DNA from: Candidatus Solirubrobacter pratensis
Lineage (GTDB): Bacteria; Actinomycetota; Thermoleophilia; Solirubrobacterales; Solirubrobacteraceae
DNA length: 64,000 nt
Direction: 5' to 3'
Assembly: GCF_000425945.1 (NCBI RefSeq)
Contig: NZ_AUEK01000011.1
Location: forward strand, 229,085 to 293,084
A program made the translations under genes and the position numbers. Below, piece by piece: positions 16,346 through 27,167 of the stretch; the first letter of the stretch is position 1; every line of letters starts with the position of its first letter. Under the pieces are notes generated by a model. The model did not search any database. It was not told the origin of the DNA and saw only the letters and a program-made list of their open reading frames with translations.

Positions 16346-16375
16346 TCGCAGGCGCCAACCAGTAAGGAGCACCAC

Positions 16376-17257
16376 GTGTCCACCCCGCCCCGTCAGGACC
16401 AGCGCAAGCGCGTCACCCTCACCAAGCTCGCCGAGATGCGCGCCCTCGGCGAGCCGATCGTGATGATCACCGCTTACGACCACCCGAGCGCGCTCGTCGT
16501 GGAGCAGGCCGGCGTCGACATCGTGCTGGTCGGCGACTCCGCCGCCAACAACGTGCTCGGCTACCCGGACACCGTGCCCGTCACGGTCGAGGAGCTGCTG
16601 ATGCTCACGCGCGCCGTCCGGCGCGGGCTCAAGGCGCCGCTGCTGATCGGCGACCTGCCGTTCGGCTCCTATGAGGCCTCCGACTCGCTCGCGATCGAGA
16701 CCGCGCAGCGCTTCGTCAAGGAGGCCGGCTGCGACGCCGTCAAGCTCGAGGGCGGCGGCGCGTCCGCCGAGCGGGCCCAAGCCATCGTGCGCGCCGGCGT
16801 CCCGGTGATGGGCCACGTCGGACTCACGCCGCAGACCGCGACGATGCTCGGCGGCTACCGCGCCCAGGGCCGCACGGCGGCGCGCGCCCAGCAGGTGCTC
16901 GACGACGCGCTGGCGCTGCAGGAGGCGGGCTGCTTCTCGCTCGTCTTCGAGGCGATCCCCGCCGAGGTGACCGACGCGATCATGACCCGGATGGAGATTC
17001 CGGTGATCGGAATCGGGGCAGGATCGAGCACCGACGGCCAGGTGCTCGTGCTCCACGACCTGCTCGCCATCCACGATGACTTCCAGCCGAAGTTCGCCAA
17101 GCGCTTCGCCGCCGTCAAGGAGGAGATGCTGCGCGGCGTCACGGCCTATGCCGACGAGGTCCGCGGCCGCCGGTTCCCGGCGCCCGAGCACACCTACGGG
17201 ATCGCGCCCGAGGAGCTCGAGCGCTTCCGCGCCGCGCTGGCGCCGATCCGGCGATAA
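16376..17257 (+). CDS. panB: 3-methyl-2-oxobutanoate hydroxymethyltransferase
   Basis: A 293-residue ketopantoate hydroxymethyltransferase that adds a one-carbon unit from methylene-tetrahydrofolate to alpha-ketoisovalerate, the first step of pantothenate synthesis. Landmarks: MITAYDHPSA, LVGDSAANNVLGY with the metal-binding Asp, GDLPFGSYE, VKLEGGG with metal-binding Glu near residue 123, MGHVGLTPQ, and VIGIGAG. The GTG start at 16376 is supported by AAGGAG at 16364-16369. The order DUF2520-panC-panB makes a compact operon. Confidence 0.96.
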   Translation: MSTPPRQDQRKRVTLTKLAEMRALGEPIVMITAYDHPSALVVEQAGVDIVLVGDSAANNVLGYPDTVPVTVEELLMLTRAVRRGLKAPLLIGDLPFGSYEASDSLAIETAQRFVKEAGCDAVKLEGGGASAERAQAIVRAGVPVMGHVGLTPQTATMLGGYRAQGRTAARAQQVLDDALALQEAGCFSLVFEAIPAEVTDAIMTRMEIPVIGIGAGSSTDGQVLVLHDLLAIHDDFQPKFAKRFAAVKEEMLRGVTAYADEVRGRRFPAPEHTYGIAPEELERFRAALAPIRR

Positions 17258-17284
17258 CAGGGCGTTCACATACACTGGCGGCCG

Positions 17285-17911
17285 ATGAGCCGGCTGTCAG
17301 CGATATTCGCCCCGAAGGAACGCGAGTTCTTCGACCTGTTCGAGGAGGCGGGCAACAACTGCGTGCTCGCCGCCGAGCTGCTCGAGCGCATGCTCGAGCA
17401 GTGGCCCGACCACGGTGAGCTGAGCCGTGACGTGGTCGTCTGCGAGCAGGAGGGCGACCGCATCACGCACGACATCATCCAGCGGCTCAACCAGACGTTC
17501 GTCACGCCGTTCGACCGCGAGGACATCCTCGCCCTCGCGTCCGGCCTGGACGACATCGTCGACTACGTCGAGGAGGTCTCGGACTTCCTCTCGCTGTACC
17601 GGATCGAGGCGCCGATGCTCCAGGCGCAGGAGATGGCGCGCGTGCTGCGCGACGCCACGCGCCAGATCGCGCAGGCGATCCCGCGCCTGCGCTCGCTGCG
17701 CGACATCCACCACTACACCGTCGAGGTCAACCGGCTCGAGAACGAGGGCGACCGGATGCTGCGATCCGCGCTGGCGTCGCTGTTCGAGCAGGGCATCGAC
17801 CCGATGATGGTGATCCGCTGGAAGGACATCTTCGAGCGGCTGGAGGATGCGATCGACTCGACCGAGACGGCCGTGAACATCATCGAGGGCATCATCATCA
17901 AGAACCGCTAG
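17285..17911 (+). CDS. DUF47 family PiT accessory protein (PhoU-like)
   Basis: A 208-residue all-helical protein with FFDLFEEAGNNCVLAAELL, CEQEGDRITHDIIQRLNQTFVTPFDREDI and VNRLENEGDRMLRSALASLF. The E-x-x-x-D metal-binding repeats are those of PhoU/DUF47. Such proteins are encoded next to PiT transporters and modulate phosphate uptake. Its stop shares one base with the start of the PiT gene. TACACT (17271-17276) lies 8 bases before the ATG, consistent with a leaderless message starting this operon. Confidence 0.9.
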   Translation: MSRLSAIFAPKEREFFDLFEEAGNNCVLAAELLERMLEQWPDHGELSRDVVVCEQEGDRITHDIIQRLNQTFVTPFDREDILALASGLDDIVDYVEEVSDFLSLYRIEAPMLQAQEMARVLRDATRQIAQAIPRLRSLRDIHHYTVEVNRLENEGDRMLRSALASLFEQGIDPMMVIRWKDIFERLEDAIDSTETAVNIIEGIIIKNR

Positions 17912-19008
17912 TGCACTCCGACGCGGTCCTGATCATCGTCGTCGCGACGGCGCTCGCGTTCGACTTCACCAACGGCTTCCACGACACCGCCAACGCGATC
18001 GCGACATCGGTCTCCACGCGGGCGATGTCGCCGCGCGTGGCGGTGGCGATGTCCGCCACGCTGAACTTCGTGGGCGCCTTCCTGTCTCTGGAGGTCGCCG
18101 CGACGATCGCCAAGGGCATCGTCCAAGCCGGCGACGTCACGCCGCTGGTCGTCTTCGCGGGGCTGATCGGCGCGATCGCCTGGAACCTCGCGACCTGGTG
18201 GCTCGGCCTCCCGTCGTCCTCCTCGCATGCGCTGATCGGCGGCGTCGTCGGCGCGATGATCGCCGCGGCCGGCCCGGACGCGGTGATCTGGAGCGGCCTG
18301 GTGCAGAAGGTGGCGATCCCGGGCCTGGTCGCGCCCGTGCTCGCGCTGGTCGCCGCCGGGCTGTCGATCCTCGTGGCCTACAGGATCGTCGGGCGCCAGT
18401 CGCCGGGCGTGGTCTCGCGCGGCTTCCGGCTCGGGCAGCTCGCGTCGGGCGCGCTCTTCTCGCTCTCGCACGGCACCAACGACGCGCAGAAGACGATGGG
18501 GATCATCTTCCTCGCGTTGGTCGCCAACGGGAACCTGGCGAGCGACGCCGGCGTCCCGGCGTGGGTGGTCGTGGCCTCGGCGAGCGCGATCGCGGCCGGC
18601 ACCTACGCCGGCGGCTGGCGCATCATCCGCACGATGGGCTCGCGGATCATCAAGATGGATCCGGCCCAGGGCTTCGCCTCCCAGACGGTCGGCGCGGCCG
18701 TGATCCTCTCGGCCTCGCACGTCGGCTTCCCCCTCTCCACGACGCACGTGATGTCGGGCGCGATCATGGGCGCGGGCGCCGCCAAGCGGATCTCCGCGGT
18801 CCGCTGGGGCGTCGCCGGGAACATCGTCGTCGCATGGATCCTCACGCTGCCGTGCTCGGCCGCCGTGGGCGCGCTGACCTACGGCGTCGTGCGGATCTTC
18901 GGCACCGGCTCGGCCGGGCCGGTGGTGGTGATCGTGGTCTTCGCCGCGGGGCTGGTCGCGTTCGCGCGCCGCGCCGCCGTGGCGCGTGAGGCGGGCGAGG
19001 CGACCTGA
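17911..19008 (+). CDS. pit: Low-affinity inorganic phosphate transporter, PiT family
   Basis: A 365-residue membrane protein with about 10 helices. The two inverted PiT signature repeats are present: FDFTNGFHDTANAIATSVSTRAM near residue 10 and SHGTNDAQKTMGI near 188. Each contains the Na/H-coupled phosphate-binding Asn-Asp residues. The GTG start overlaps the DUF47 stop by one base (TAGTG), and a small membrane-protein gene overlaps the end by one base, so all three are co-translated. It imports divalent-metal phosphate driven by the proton gradient. Confidence 0.94.
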   Translation: MHSDAVLIIVVATALAFDFTNGFHDTANAIATSVSTRAMSPRVAVAMSATLNFVGAFLSLEVAATIAKGIVQAGDVTPLVVFAGLIGAIAWNLATWWLGLPSSSSHALIGGVVGAMIAAAGPDAVIWSGLVQKVAIPGLVAPVLALVAAGLSILVAYRIVGRQSPGVVSRGFRLGQLASGALFSLSHGTNDAQKTMGIIFLALVANGNLASDAGVPAWVVVASASAIAAGTYAGGWRIIRTMGSRIIKMDPAQGFASQTVGAAVILSASHVGFPLSTTHVMSGAIMGAGAAKRISAVRWGVAGNIVVAWILTLPCSAAVGALTYGVVRIFGTGSAGPVVVIVVFAAGLVAFARRAAVAREAGEAT

Positions 19009-19244
19009 TGCAGTTCGCCGTCGAGCTCTCGCAGCTGCTGGAGGTCGTCTGGGTCTCGCTTGCCGCCGGCGTCGGGATCACGACCGCATACTCGCTCGTC
19101 GTCTACGGGTCAGGCCGCTCCATGGAGGCGCAGCGCCACGGGCGGCGCACGGCCGCGGCCGGCTACGCCGCGCTCGCGGGGCTCTCCCTGGTGCTCTTCG
19201 CGGTGACCGTCGTGTTCGGCGTGCACATCATGCTGGCGAAGTAG
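19008..19244 (+). CDS. Small two-helix membrane protein of the phosphate operon
   Basis: A 78-residue protein with two hydrophobic helices (about 12-33 and 50-72) separated by a basic loop (EAQRHGRRTAA). It starts in the PiT stop (TGATG). I recognise no family. Tight coupling suggests a subunit or regulator of the transporter, but that is inference. Its last 17 bases overlap the end of the convergent acetyltransferase gene. Confidence 0.7.
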   Translation: MQFAVELSQLLEVVWVSLAAGVGITTAYSLVVYGSGRSMEAQRHGRRTAAAGYAALAGLSLVLFAVTVVFGVHIMLAK

Positions 19245-19836
19245 CGCCGTAGTCGATCGTCCGCAGCACGCGCGCGGGCGCGCCGGCGGCGATCGAGAAC
19301 GGCGGCAGGTCGGTCGTCACGACCGAGTTGGCGCCGATCACGCAGCGCTCGCCGACGGTCACGCCGCTCGTGATCACGACGTTGGCCCCGCACCACACGT
19401 TGTCGCCGACGCGGGTCGGGCCCTTCGTCGTGAAGCCCTGCCAGGTCACGGGCTTGTCGGGATCGTCGAAGCGGTGGTTGCCGTCGGTGACGAAGCAGCC
19501 GTTGGCGAACATGCAGTGCGCGCCGATCTCGACCAGCTCGACCGCGGCGACCATCACGTTGAGGTTCAGGAACGTGCCGGCGCCGATGCGGATCCGCCCG
19601 GGCGCGGGCGCCGTGAGCCAGACGTTCGGCTCCAGCAGCGCGTGCTCGCCGATCTCCAAGCGCCCTTCGCGCAGCATCTCGAGCACGTTGCCGTGGATCG
19701 GCCAGCGCGAGTAGGCGCGCCGGCGCGCGAGCTCGTAGTGCAGGCGCGCGCGGTTCCACGGGAACGAGGAACGCTCGTACCAGCGCCATTTCTGGAAGTA
19801 GAGGCGGAGGTCGCCGTAACGTCGCCCGGAGGTCAC
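19228..19836 (-). CDS. Left-handed beta-helix (hexapeptide) acetyltransferase
   Basis: A 202-residue protein with a charged N-terminal segment (RLYFQKWRWYERSSFPWNRARL) followed by hexapeptide repeats such as IRIGAGTFLNLNVMV, VEIGAHCMFANGCFVTD, TRVGDNVWCGANVVITSGVTVGE and CVIGANSVVTTDLPP. This is the maltose/galactoside O-acetyltransferase-like fold. GNHRF may provide the catalytic His. It probably O-acetylates a sugar or surface glycan. Start GTG at 19836. It ends inside the convergent gene by 17 bases. Confidence 0.85.
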   Translation of the reverse strand: MTSGRRYGDLRLYFQKWRWYERSSFPWNRARLHYELARRRAYSRWPIHGNVLEMLREGRLEIGEHALLEPNVWLTAPAPGRIRIGAGTFLNLNVMVAAVELVEIGAHCMFANGCFVTDGNHRFDDPDKPVTWQGFTTKGPTRVGDNVWCGANVVITSGVTVGERCVIGANSVVTTDLPPFSIAAGAPARVLRTIDYGATSPA

Positions 19837-19849
19837 CGTGGGGCGATCA

Positions 19850-19969
19850 CTGTCGCAGAGTCGGCCGAATCCGGGCGCGCGGAGGACGAAACTTCCATTG
19901 CAGGGTCACGTAAGCCCGCTCGCGGCGCTTGGCAACCGCCCCGTGCTGGGCAAGTGTCGGTGGCGACAG
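19850..19969 (+). ncRNA. Candidate structured leader RNA upstream of the LysM-SLT gene
   Basis: CTGTCGC at 19850-19856 pairs perfectly with GCGACAG at 19963-19969, enclosing 106 bases. Inside are a GGAGG/CTTCC hairpin (19881-19885 with 19891-19895) and a GGCG/CGCC pairing around 19924-19940. The closing helix ends 11 bases before the GGAGG Shine-Dalgarno. Actinobacterial genes for cell-wall hydrolases are often controlled by c-di-AMP (ydaO-type) riboswitches. I do not see the conserved 3-prime ydaO core here, so I leave the class open. Confidence 0.4.
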
Positions 19970-19992
19970 ACCCTACGCACGGAGGCTTTGCC

Positions 19993-20943
19993 TTGCGTCT
20001 CACCCAGCTTTGCGCCGTCTTGTTCGCCGTCCTCGCCCTGATTCCTTCCACCGCGGGGGCCGCCGTCCCCCACGTCGTCCAACCGGGCGAGAGCCTCTGG
20101 TCGATCGCGGCGGCGAACAACCTGACCACGCGCACCGTCGCCGCCTACAACGGCTTGTCCGAGAGCTCGCCGGTCGTGCTCGGCAGCACGATCCAGATCC
20201 CGTCGACGGCGGAGGGCTACGCCTCGCTGCAGAAGGCCGGCCTCGTCGCCGCCGCGCCGCTGCAATCCGCCGCGGCGCCCGCGCCCGCGGCCGCGAGCAG
20301 CACGAGCGCGGCGCCCGCGGCCCAGGGCGCCTACACGGTCCGGCCGGGGGACACGCTCTCCGGCCTCGCCGCCGGCGCGCGCGTTCCGGTCAGCGCGATG
20401 GCCGCGATCAACGGGCTCGACCCGAACGGCGTCCTGCTCGCCGGCACGGTCATCAAGCTCCCGGCGGGCGCGCCCGCCCCGGCGCGCGCGTCGCAGCCGA
20501 CGCCGGTCGCGACGGTGGTCCCGAGCGCCGCCCCCGAGCCCACCCCCTCGCGCGTCGACGCGAGCTCGATCCAGAGCGCCGCGGCCGCCGGCGGCGTCTC
20601 CCCCTCGCTCGCTGCCGCGATCGGCTGGCAGGAGAGCGGGTTCAACAACGCGATGGTGTCCGGCGCCAACGCCCGCGGCGTGATGCAGATCACCCCGGGC
20701 ACGTGGGCCTTCGTCCAGAACAACCTCGCCGGCCGCAGGCTCGACCCGAACTCGGCGGCCGACAACGTCAGCGCCGGAGTGCTCTACCTCAAGCACCTGA
20801 TCCAGCAGACCGGCGACGAATCGACGGCGATCGCGTGCTACTACCAGGGCTGCGGCTCGGTCCGCTCGCGCGGGCTCTTCGACGACACCAAGCGCTACGT
20901 CGCCAACGTGCAGGCGCTGCGCGCGCGCTTCGGCGGCTCGTAG
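19993..20943 (+). CDS. Secreted lytic transglycosylase with two LysM domains
   Basis: A 316-residue product. TTG at 19993 is chosen because GGAGG (19981-19985) sits 7 bases upstream and a signal peptide follows directly (LCAVLFAVLALIPSTAGAA). Two LysM peptidoglycan-binding modules follow: VVQPGESLWSIAAANN near residue 30 and TVRPGDTLSGLAAGA near 113, with Ala/Pro linkers. The C-terminal 120 residues are an SLT domain with catalytic Glu in IGWQESGFN, then GVMQITPGTW and IACYYQGCG. It cleaves or remodels peptidoglycan outside the membrane. Regulation by the possible structured leader is inferred. Confidence 0.9.
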   Translation: MRLTQLCAVLFAVLALIPSTAGAAVPHVVQPGESLWSIAAANNLTTRTVAAYNGLSESSPVVLGSTIQIPSTAEGYASLQKAGLVAAAPLQSAAAPAPAAASSTSAAPAAQGAYTVRPGDTLSGLAAGARVPVSAMAAINGLDPNGVLLAGTVIKLPAGAPAPARASQPTPVATVVPSAAPEPTPSRVDASSIQSAAAAGGVSPSLAAAIGWQESGFNNAMVSGANARGVMQITPGTWAFVQNNLAGRRLDPNSAADNVSAGVLYLKHLIQQTGDESTAIACYYQGCGSVRSRGLFDDTKRYVANVQALRARFGGS

Positions 20944-20957
20944 GTTCTTCGTCTCAT

Positions 20958-20983
20958 GGGCCGGCGCCGCACGGCGCCGGCCC
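20958..20983. terminator. Perfect bidirectional terminator hairpin between convergent genes
   Basis: GGGCCGGCGCCG (20958-20969) and CGGCGCCGGCCC (20972-20983) form 12-base arms, of which the innermost pair must open to leave a 4-base loop. It lies exactly between the LysM-SLT stop and the LarA stop. No U-tract flanks it. Confidence 0.75.
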
Positions 20984-22273
20984 TCAGCGGTCGACGTACG
21001 CGATCGTCTGCGGGCCCTCCGGGAGCACGCAGACGGTCGCGTCGGGGCCTTCGGCGGCGACCGTCGCCGCGATGTCGCGCGTCTGGCGCAGGTGGACCGC
21101 GCCGAGCTCCTCGTCGGTCAGGCGCTCCGTGTGCATCACAAGGCGCGCGTGGTCCTGGACGTTCGCCTGGATCTGGACCTGCCACTGGTCCGGCGTGACG
21201 TGGTCGGACTGGGCGATCGTGCGCAGGAACTCGCGCGGCGAGGGGTGCGCGTGCAGCAGCTCGCGGTATGAGCCGTGGCCCGGGAAGCCGTCGCGGCACT
21301 CGGCGGCGCAGACGATCAGCCCGCCGGGCTTGACGACCTTCGCGGCCGCCGACATCCCCTTCACCGCCTGGTAGAGGTTCTGGTCGAGCGGATAGCCGGA
21401 GTTGCTCGTGACGACGACGTCGAACGGCGCCTGCACCGGCCGCATCGCGAGCTCGCGCGCGGCGTCGCAGGCGACGGCGTGCATCGCCGCCAGCTCGCCG
21501 GCGAAGGCGGCGATCACGCGCTGCTCGCGGTTGAGGACCACGTCGAAGGAGAAGTGCGGCGGCGCGGCGGCCGCGGCGGCGCGGATGTCGGCGTGGACCG
21601 GGTTGTCCTCGAGCACGCCCCAGGTCGCGCGCGGGTCGCCGATGCGCTTGGCGTCGTGCAGCACGAGCACGGTCTCCAGCCCTGCCAGGCCGGGCGCGAC
21701 GAGCTTCGGGCCGCCGCTGAAGCCCGCGAAGAAGTGCGGCTCGACGAAGCCGGTGGTGATGCGGACGTCGGCCTCGACCCAGCGGCGGTTGAGCCAGACC
21801 GGGACGCCTTGCCCGTGCTCGCCGAGGAAGACGAGGCTGTCGCGGTCGCGCGCGTCGTGGTTGACGACGCCGATCCCGCCGGCGCGGCCGCCGCCCACGC
21901 GGATGCGGCCGGCCAGCGCCTCCCCGAGCATGGCGCGGATCTCCTCCTCGGTGTTGCCGCGGTGCGTGCCGGTGGCGACGAGGATCGTGATGTCCTCGTC
22001 GCCGACGATGCCGGCGAGCTCGTCGAGCACTGCCGGGATCATGCTGTGGCGCGGCTGCGCGCGGGTGCCGTCGCAGATCGAGATCGCGACGCTCTGGCCC
22101 GGTGCGACGAGCTCGCGCAGCCTCGGGCCGGCGACGGGGCTCTGGAGCGCGGTCCGCAGGACCGCCGCCTCGTCGGCCGCCGCCGGCTGGTAGGCGGGCT
22201 CGACCACCGTCGTGCGGTCGTCGGGGAGCTCCACCTCCAGACCACCTGTGCCGTACGCGAGCCGGACGCGCAT
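20984..22273 (-). CDS. larA: LarA-family (DUF2088) nickel-dependent racemase
   Basis: A 429-residue LarA homologue. Landmarks: ICDGTRAQPR near residue 67, ATGTHRG near 100 (His), and PHFFAGFSGGPKLVAPG at about 183-199, which contains the catalytic His and the Lys that carries the nickel-pincer nucleotide. LarA enzymes racemise lactate or other alpha-hydroxy acids. The larB/larC/larE cofactor genes are not in the window, so maturation must be supplied elsewhere. TAGCCT lies 7 bases before the ATG, a leaderless pattern. The substrate of this subfamily is uncertain, so the symbol is by homology. Confidence 0.85.
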   Translation of the reverse strand: MRVRLAYGTGGLEVELPDDRTTVVEPAYQPAAADEAAVLRTALQSPVAGPRLRELVAPGQSVAISICDGTRAQPRHSMIPAVLDELAGIVGDEDITILVATGTHRGNTEEEIRAMLGEALAGRIRVGGGRAGGIGVVNHDARDRDSLVFLGEHGQGVPVWLNRRWVEADVRITTGFVEPHFFAGFSGGPKLVAPGLAGLETVLVLHDAKRIGDPRATWGVLEDNPVHADIRAAAAAAPPHFSFDVVLNREQRVIAAFAGELAAMHAVACDAARELAMRPVQAPFDVVVTSNSGYPLDQNLYQAVKGMSAAAKVVKPGGLIVCAAECRDGFPGHGSYRELLHAHPSPREFLRTIAQSDHVTPDQWQVQIQANVQDHARLVMHTERLTDEELGAVHLRQTRDIAATVAAEGPDATVCVLPEGPQTIAYVDR

Positions 22274-22323
22274 GCCTCGCAGGCTACTGTCTTCCGGATG
22301 TCGTTCGGCATCGAAAGGACCAG

Positions 22324-23520
22324 TTGGAGCGCGGCTTCCGGCTGTTCCTGATCCTCGGGGCGCTCTCCGCCCTGGGACCGGCGTCGATGGACATCTACCT
22401 TCCCGGCCTCCCGACCCTGACGCGGGAGTTCGGCACGACCGAGTCGACCGCGCAGCTGACCGTGTCGCTGTACCTCGTGGGCCTCGGCGTCGGCCAGCTG
22501 ATCGCCGGGCCGATGAGCGACGTGCGCGGTCGGCGCAGCCCGCTGATGGCCGCGCTGGCGGTCTACCTCGTCGCGACCGTGCTGTGCGCCGTCGCGCCCG
22601 GCATCGAGGTGCTGGTCGTGAGCCGGCTGCTGCAGGGCGCGACCGCCGCCGCCGGGGTCGTCATCGGCCGCGCGATGGTCCGCGACCTGTTCGCCGGCAA
22701 GGCTGCGGCGCGCTACCTCTCGCGCCTCGTGTTGATCTACGGGCTGGCGCCGATGCTGGCGCCCTTGGTCGGGAGCCAGATCCTGCGGTTCACGTCCTGG
22801 CAGGGCGTCTTCGTCGTGCTGGGCGCCGCGGGCGGCGCGCTGCTGCTCGTGACGGCGTTCGCGCTGCCCGAGACGCTGCCGCCGGAGCGCCGGCAGCCGG
22901 CATCGGTGCGCCGGACGGTGACGTCGCTCGGCGACCTGCTGGGGCACCGGCGCTTCCTCGGCTACGCGCTGGCGCTCGGCTTCGGGACGGCGGGCGTCGC
23001 GGCGTACGTGTCCGGCTCGCCGTTCGTCGTCCAGGATCACTTCGGCAAGTCGCCGCAGGTGTTCGGGTTGCTGTTCGCGCTCAACGCGACCGCGATGGTG
23101 GTGGGCAGCCAGCTCAACGCGCAGCTGCTCGGGCGCTACGAGCCGCGGCGGCTGCTGGCCGGGGCGCTGGCGGTGATGATCGCGGCCGCGTTCGCGCTCA
23201 CGCTGGCGGCCGTCAAGGATCTCGGGCTGCTCCCGTACGCGGGCAGCCTCGTGCTCTTCATGGCGACGTGGGGCTTCGTGCCGGCCAACGCGATCGCGCT
23301 CGCAAGCGCCGATCACCCCGACGTCGCCGGCTCGGCGTCGGCGCTGCTCGGGCTCGCGCAGTACGGCATCGCGGCGGTGGCGGCGCCAGTGGTGGGCGTC
23401 GGCGGGTCCTCCCCCACGCCGATGGCGCTCGTGATCCTCGTGCTCGCGATGCTCTGCACGGTGTCGGCGCTCGCCATCGCGCGCCCCGCGCGGCGCCCGC
23501 CGATCAGCGTCCTGCGCTGA
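22324..23520 (+). CDS. Bcr/CflA-type multidrug MFS transporter
   Basis: A 398-residue, 12-helix protein. The first helix ends in SMDIYLPGLPTL, the hallmark of Bcr/CflA drug exporters. MSDVRGRRSPL after helix 2 is motif A, and VVSRLLQGATAAAGVVIGRAMVRD is the helix 4 signature. TTG at 22324 is chosen because AAAGGA (22314-22319) is 4 bases upstream and it begins just before helix 1; the open frame extends further upstream without protein-like sequence. It should expel drugs using the proton gradient. Confidence 0.87.
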   Translation: MERGFRLFLILGALSALGPASMDIYLPGLPTLTREFGTTESTAQLTVSLYLVGLGVGQLIAGPMSDVRGRRSPLMAALAVYLVATVLCAVAPGIEVLVVSRLLQGATAAAGVVIGRAMVRDLFAGKAAARYLSRLVLIYGLAPMLAPLVGSQILRFTSWQGVFVVLGAAGGALLLVTAFALPETLPPERRQPASVRRTVTSLGDLLGHRRFLGYALALGFGTAGVAAYVSGSPFVVQDHFGKSPQVFGLLFALNATAMVVGSQLNAQLLGRYEPRRLLAGALAVMIAAAFALTLAAVKDLGLLPYAGSLVLFMATWGFVPANAIALASADHPDVAGSASALLGLAQYGIAAVAAPVVGVGGSSPTPMALVILVLAMLCTVSALAIARPARRPPISVLR

Positions 23521-23521
23521 G

Positions 23522-24213
23522 CTACTCGTCCATGCGATGCAGCGCGCCCTCGCGCTGCTCCTCGGGGATCGGGAGCAGCGGGAAGCCCTGCGTGCGGGCG
23601 ACGAGCATGCGGCACATCAGCTCGAGCGCCTCGGCGACGTTGACCGCCGCGGCGAGGTCCCGGCCGACGACGACGGAGCCGTGGTTGCCGAGCAGGATCG
23701 CGTCGTGCTCGCGCGCCGCCTCGGCGACCGCACGCGCCAGCTCAGGCGAGCCGGGGACGAGGAACGGCAGGCGCGCGATCCGGCGCAGGTAGTAGAGCGT
23801 GTCCGTGCTCGCCGCGGTCTCGAGCTCGATCGCCGAGCACGCCACGAGCGTCGTGTGGAACGCCGAGGAGTGCAGGACCGCGCCGGCGTCGGGCCGCGCC
23901 GCATAGATCCCGCGGTGCATCGCGGTCTCCACCGATGGGCGGCACGAGCCCTCCCACGCCTCGGATGCGATGTCGCACGCGACGATCGACGCGGATTCCA
24001 GCTCGTCGAGGCGGTGGCCCGAGCCCGAGATCGCGAACCGGCCGTCGGCGAGCCGCACGGACACGTTCCCGGCGGTGCCCCACGTGAGCTGCTTTGCGCC
24101 GACCCGGCGGCCGGCCGCGATGAGCGCGGAGATGTGCTCGCCGGCCGGGGGCGCCGAGGCGCCGGGGTCGCCGGCGGCGCCGTTCGCCGTCGCGGCGCGG
24201 TCGCCGGCGGCGC

Positions 24214-24217
<4 letters not shown>
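23522..24217 (-). CDS. Class II aldolase/adducin family protein
   Basis: A 231-residue member of the L-fuculose-phosphate aldolase family. [11 protein letters not shown] binds phosphate, SSAFHTT supplies a zinc His, and [11 protein letters not shown] supplies another His, in the usual order. [23 protein letters not shown] is the central core. Such enzymes split or form sugar phosphates with a zinc ion; the substrate here is unknown. The GTG start at 24217 overlaps the uvrA stop (GTGA), so the gene is translated after uvrA, an unusual partner. The first 25 residues are a low-complexity Ala/Gly stretch. Confidence 0.86.
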
Positions 24218-27111
<2,894 letters not shown>

Positions 27112-27151
27112 AAGACCGCCACTGATTCTACGGAGGCGGCGGACGCCTTCG

Positions 27152-27167
27152 TCGAACCTATGTTCGC
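27152..27167 (-). promoter_or_regulatory. LexA/SOS box of uvrA
   Basis: TCGAACCTATGTTCGC contains GAAC (27154-27157), 4 bases, then GTTC (27162-27165), the Gram-positive/actinobacterial LexA core. It overlaps the stop codon of the upstream M32 carboxypeptidase gene (27158-27160). It sits just upstream of the TAGAAT -10, where LexA would block the -35 region. Confidence 0.8.

Noticed and set aside
19850..19969. A standard c-di-AMP (ydaO) riboswitch
   Set aside because: The closing helix and position fit, but I cannot find the conserved 3-prime core, so the class is left open.
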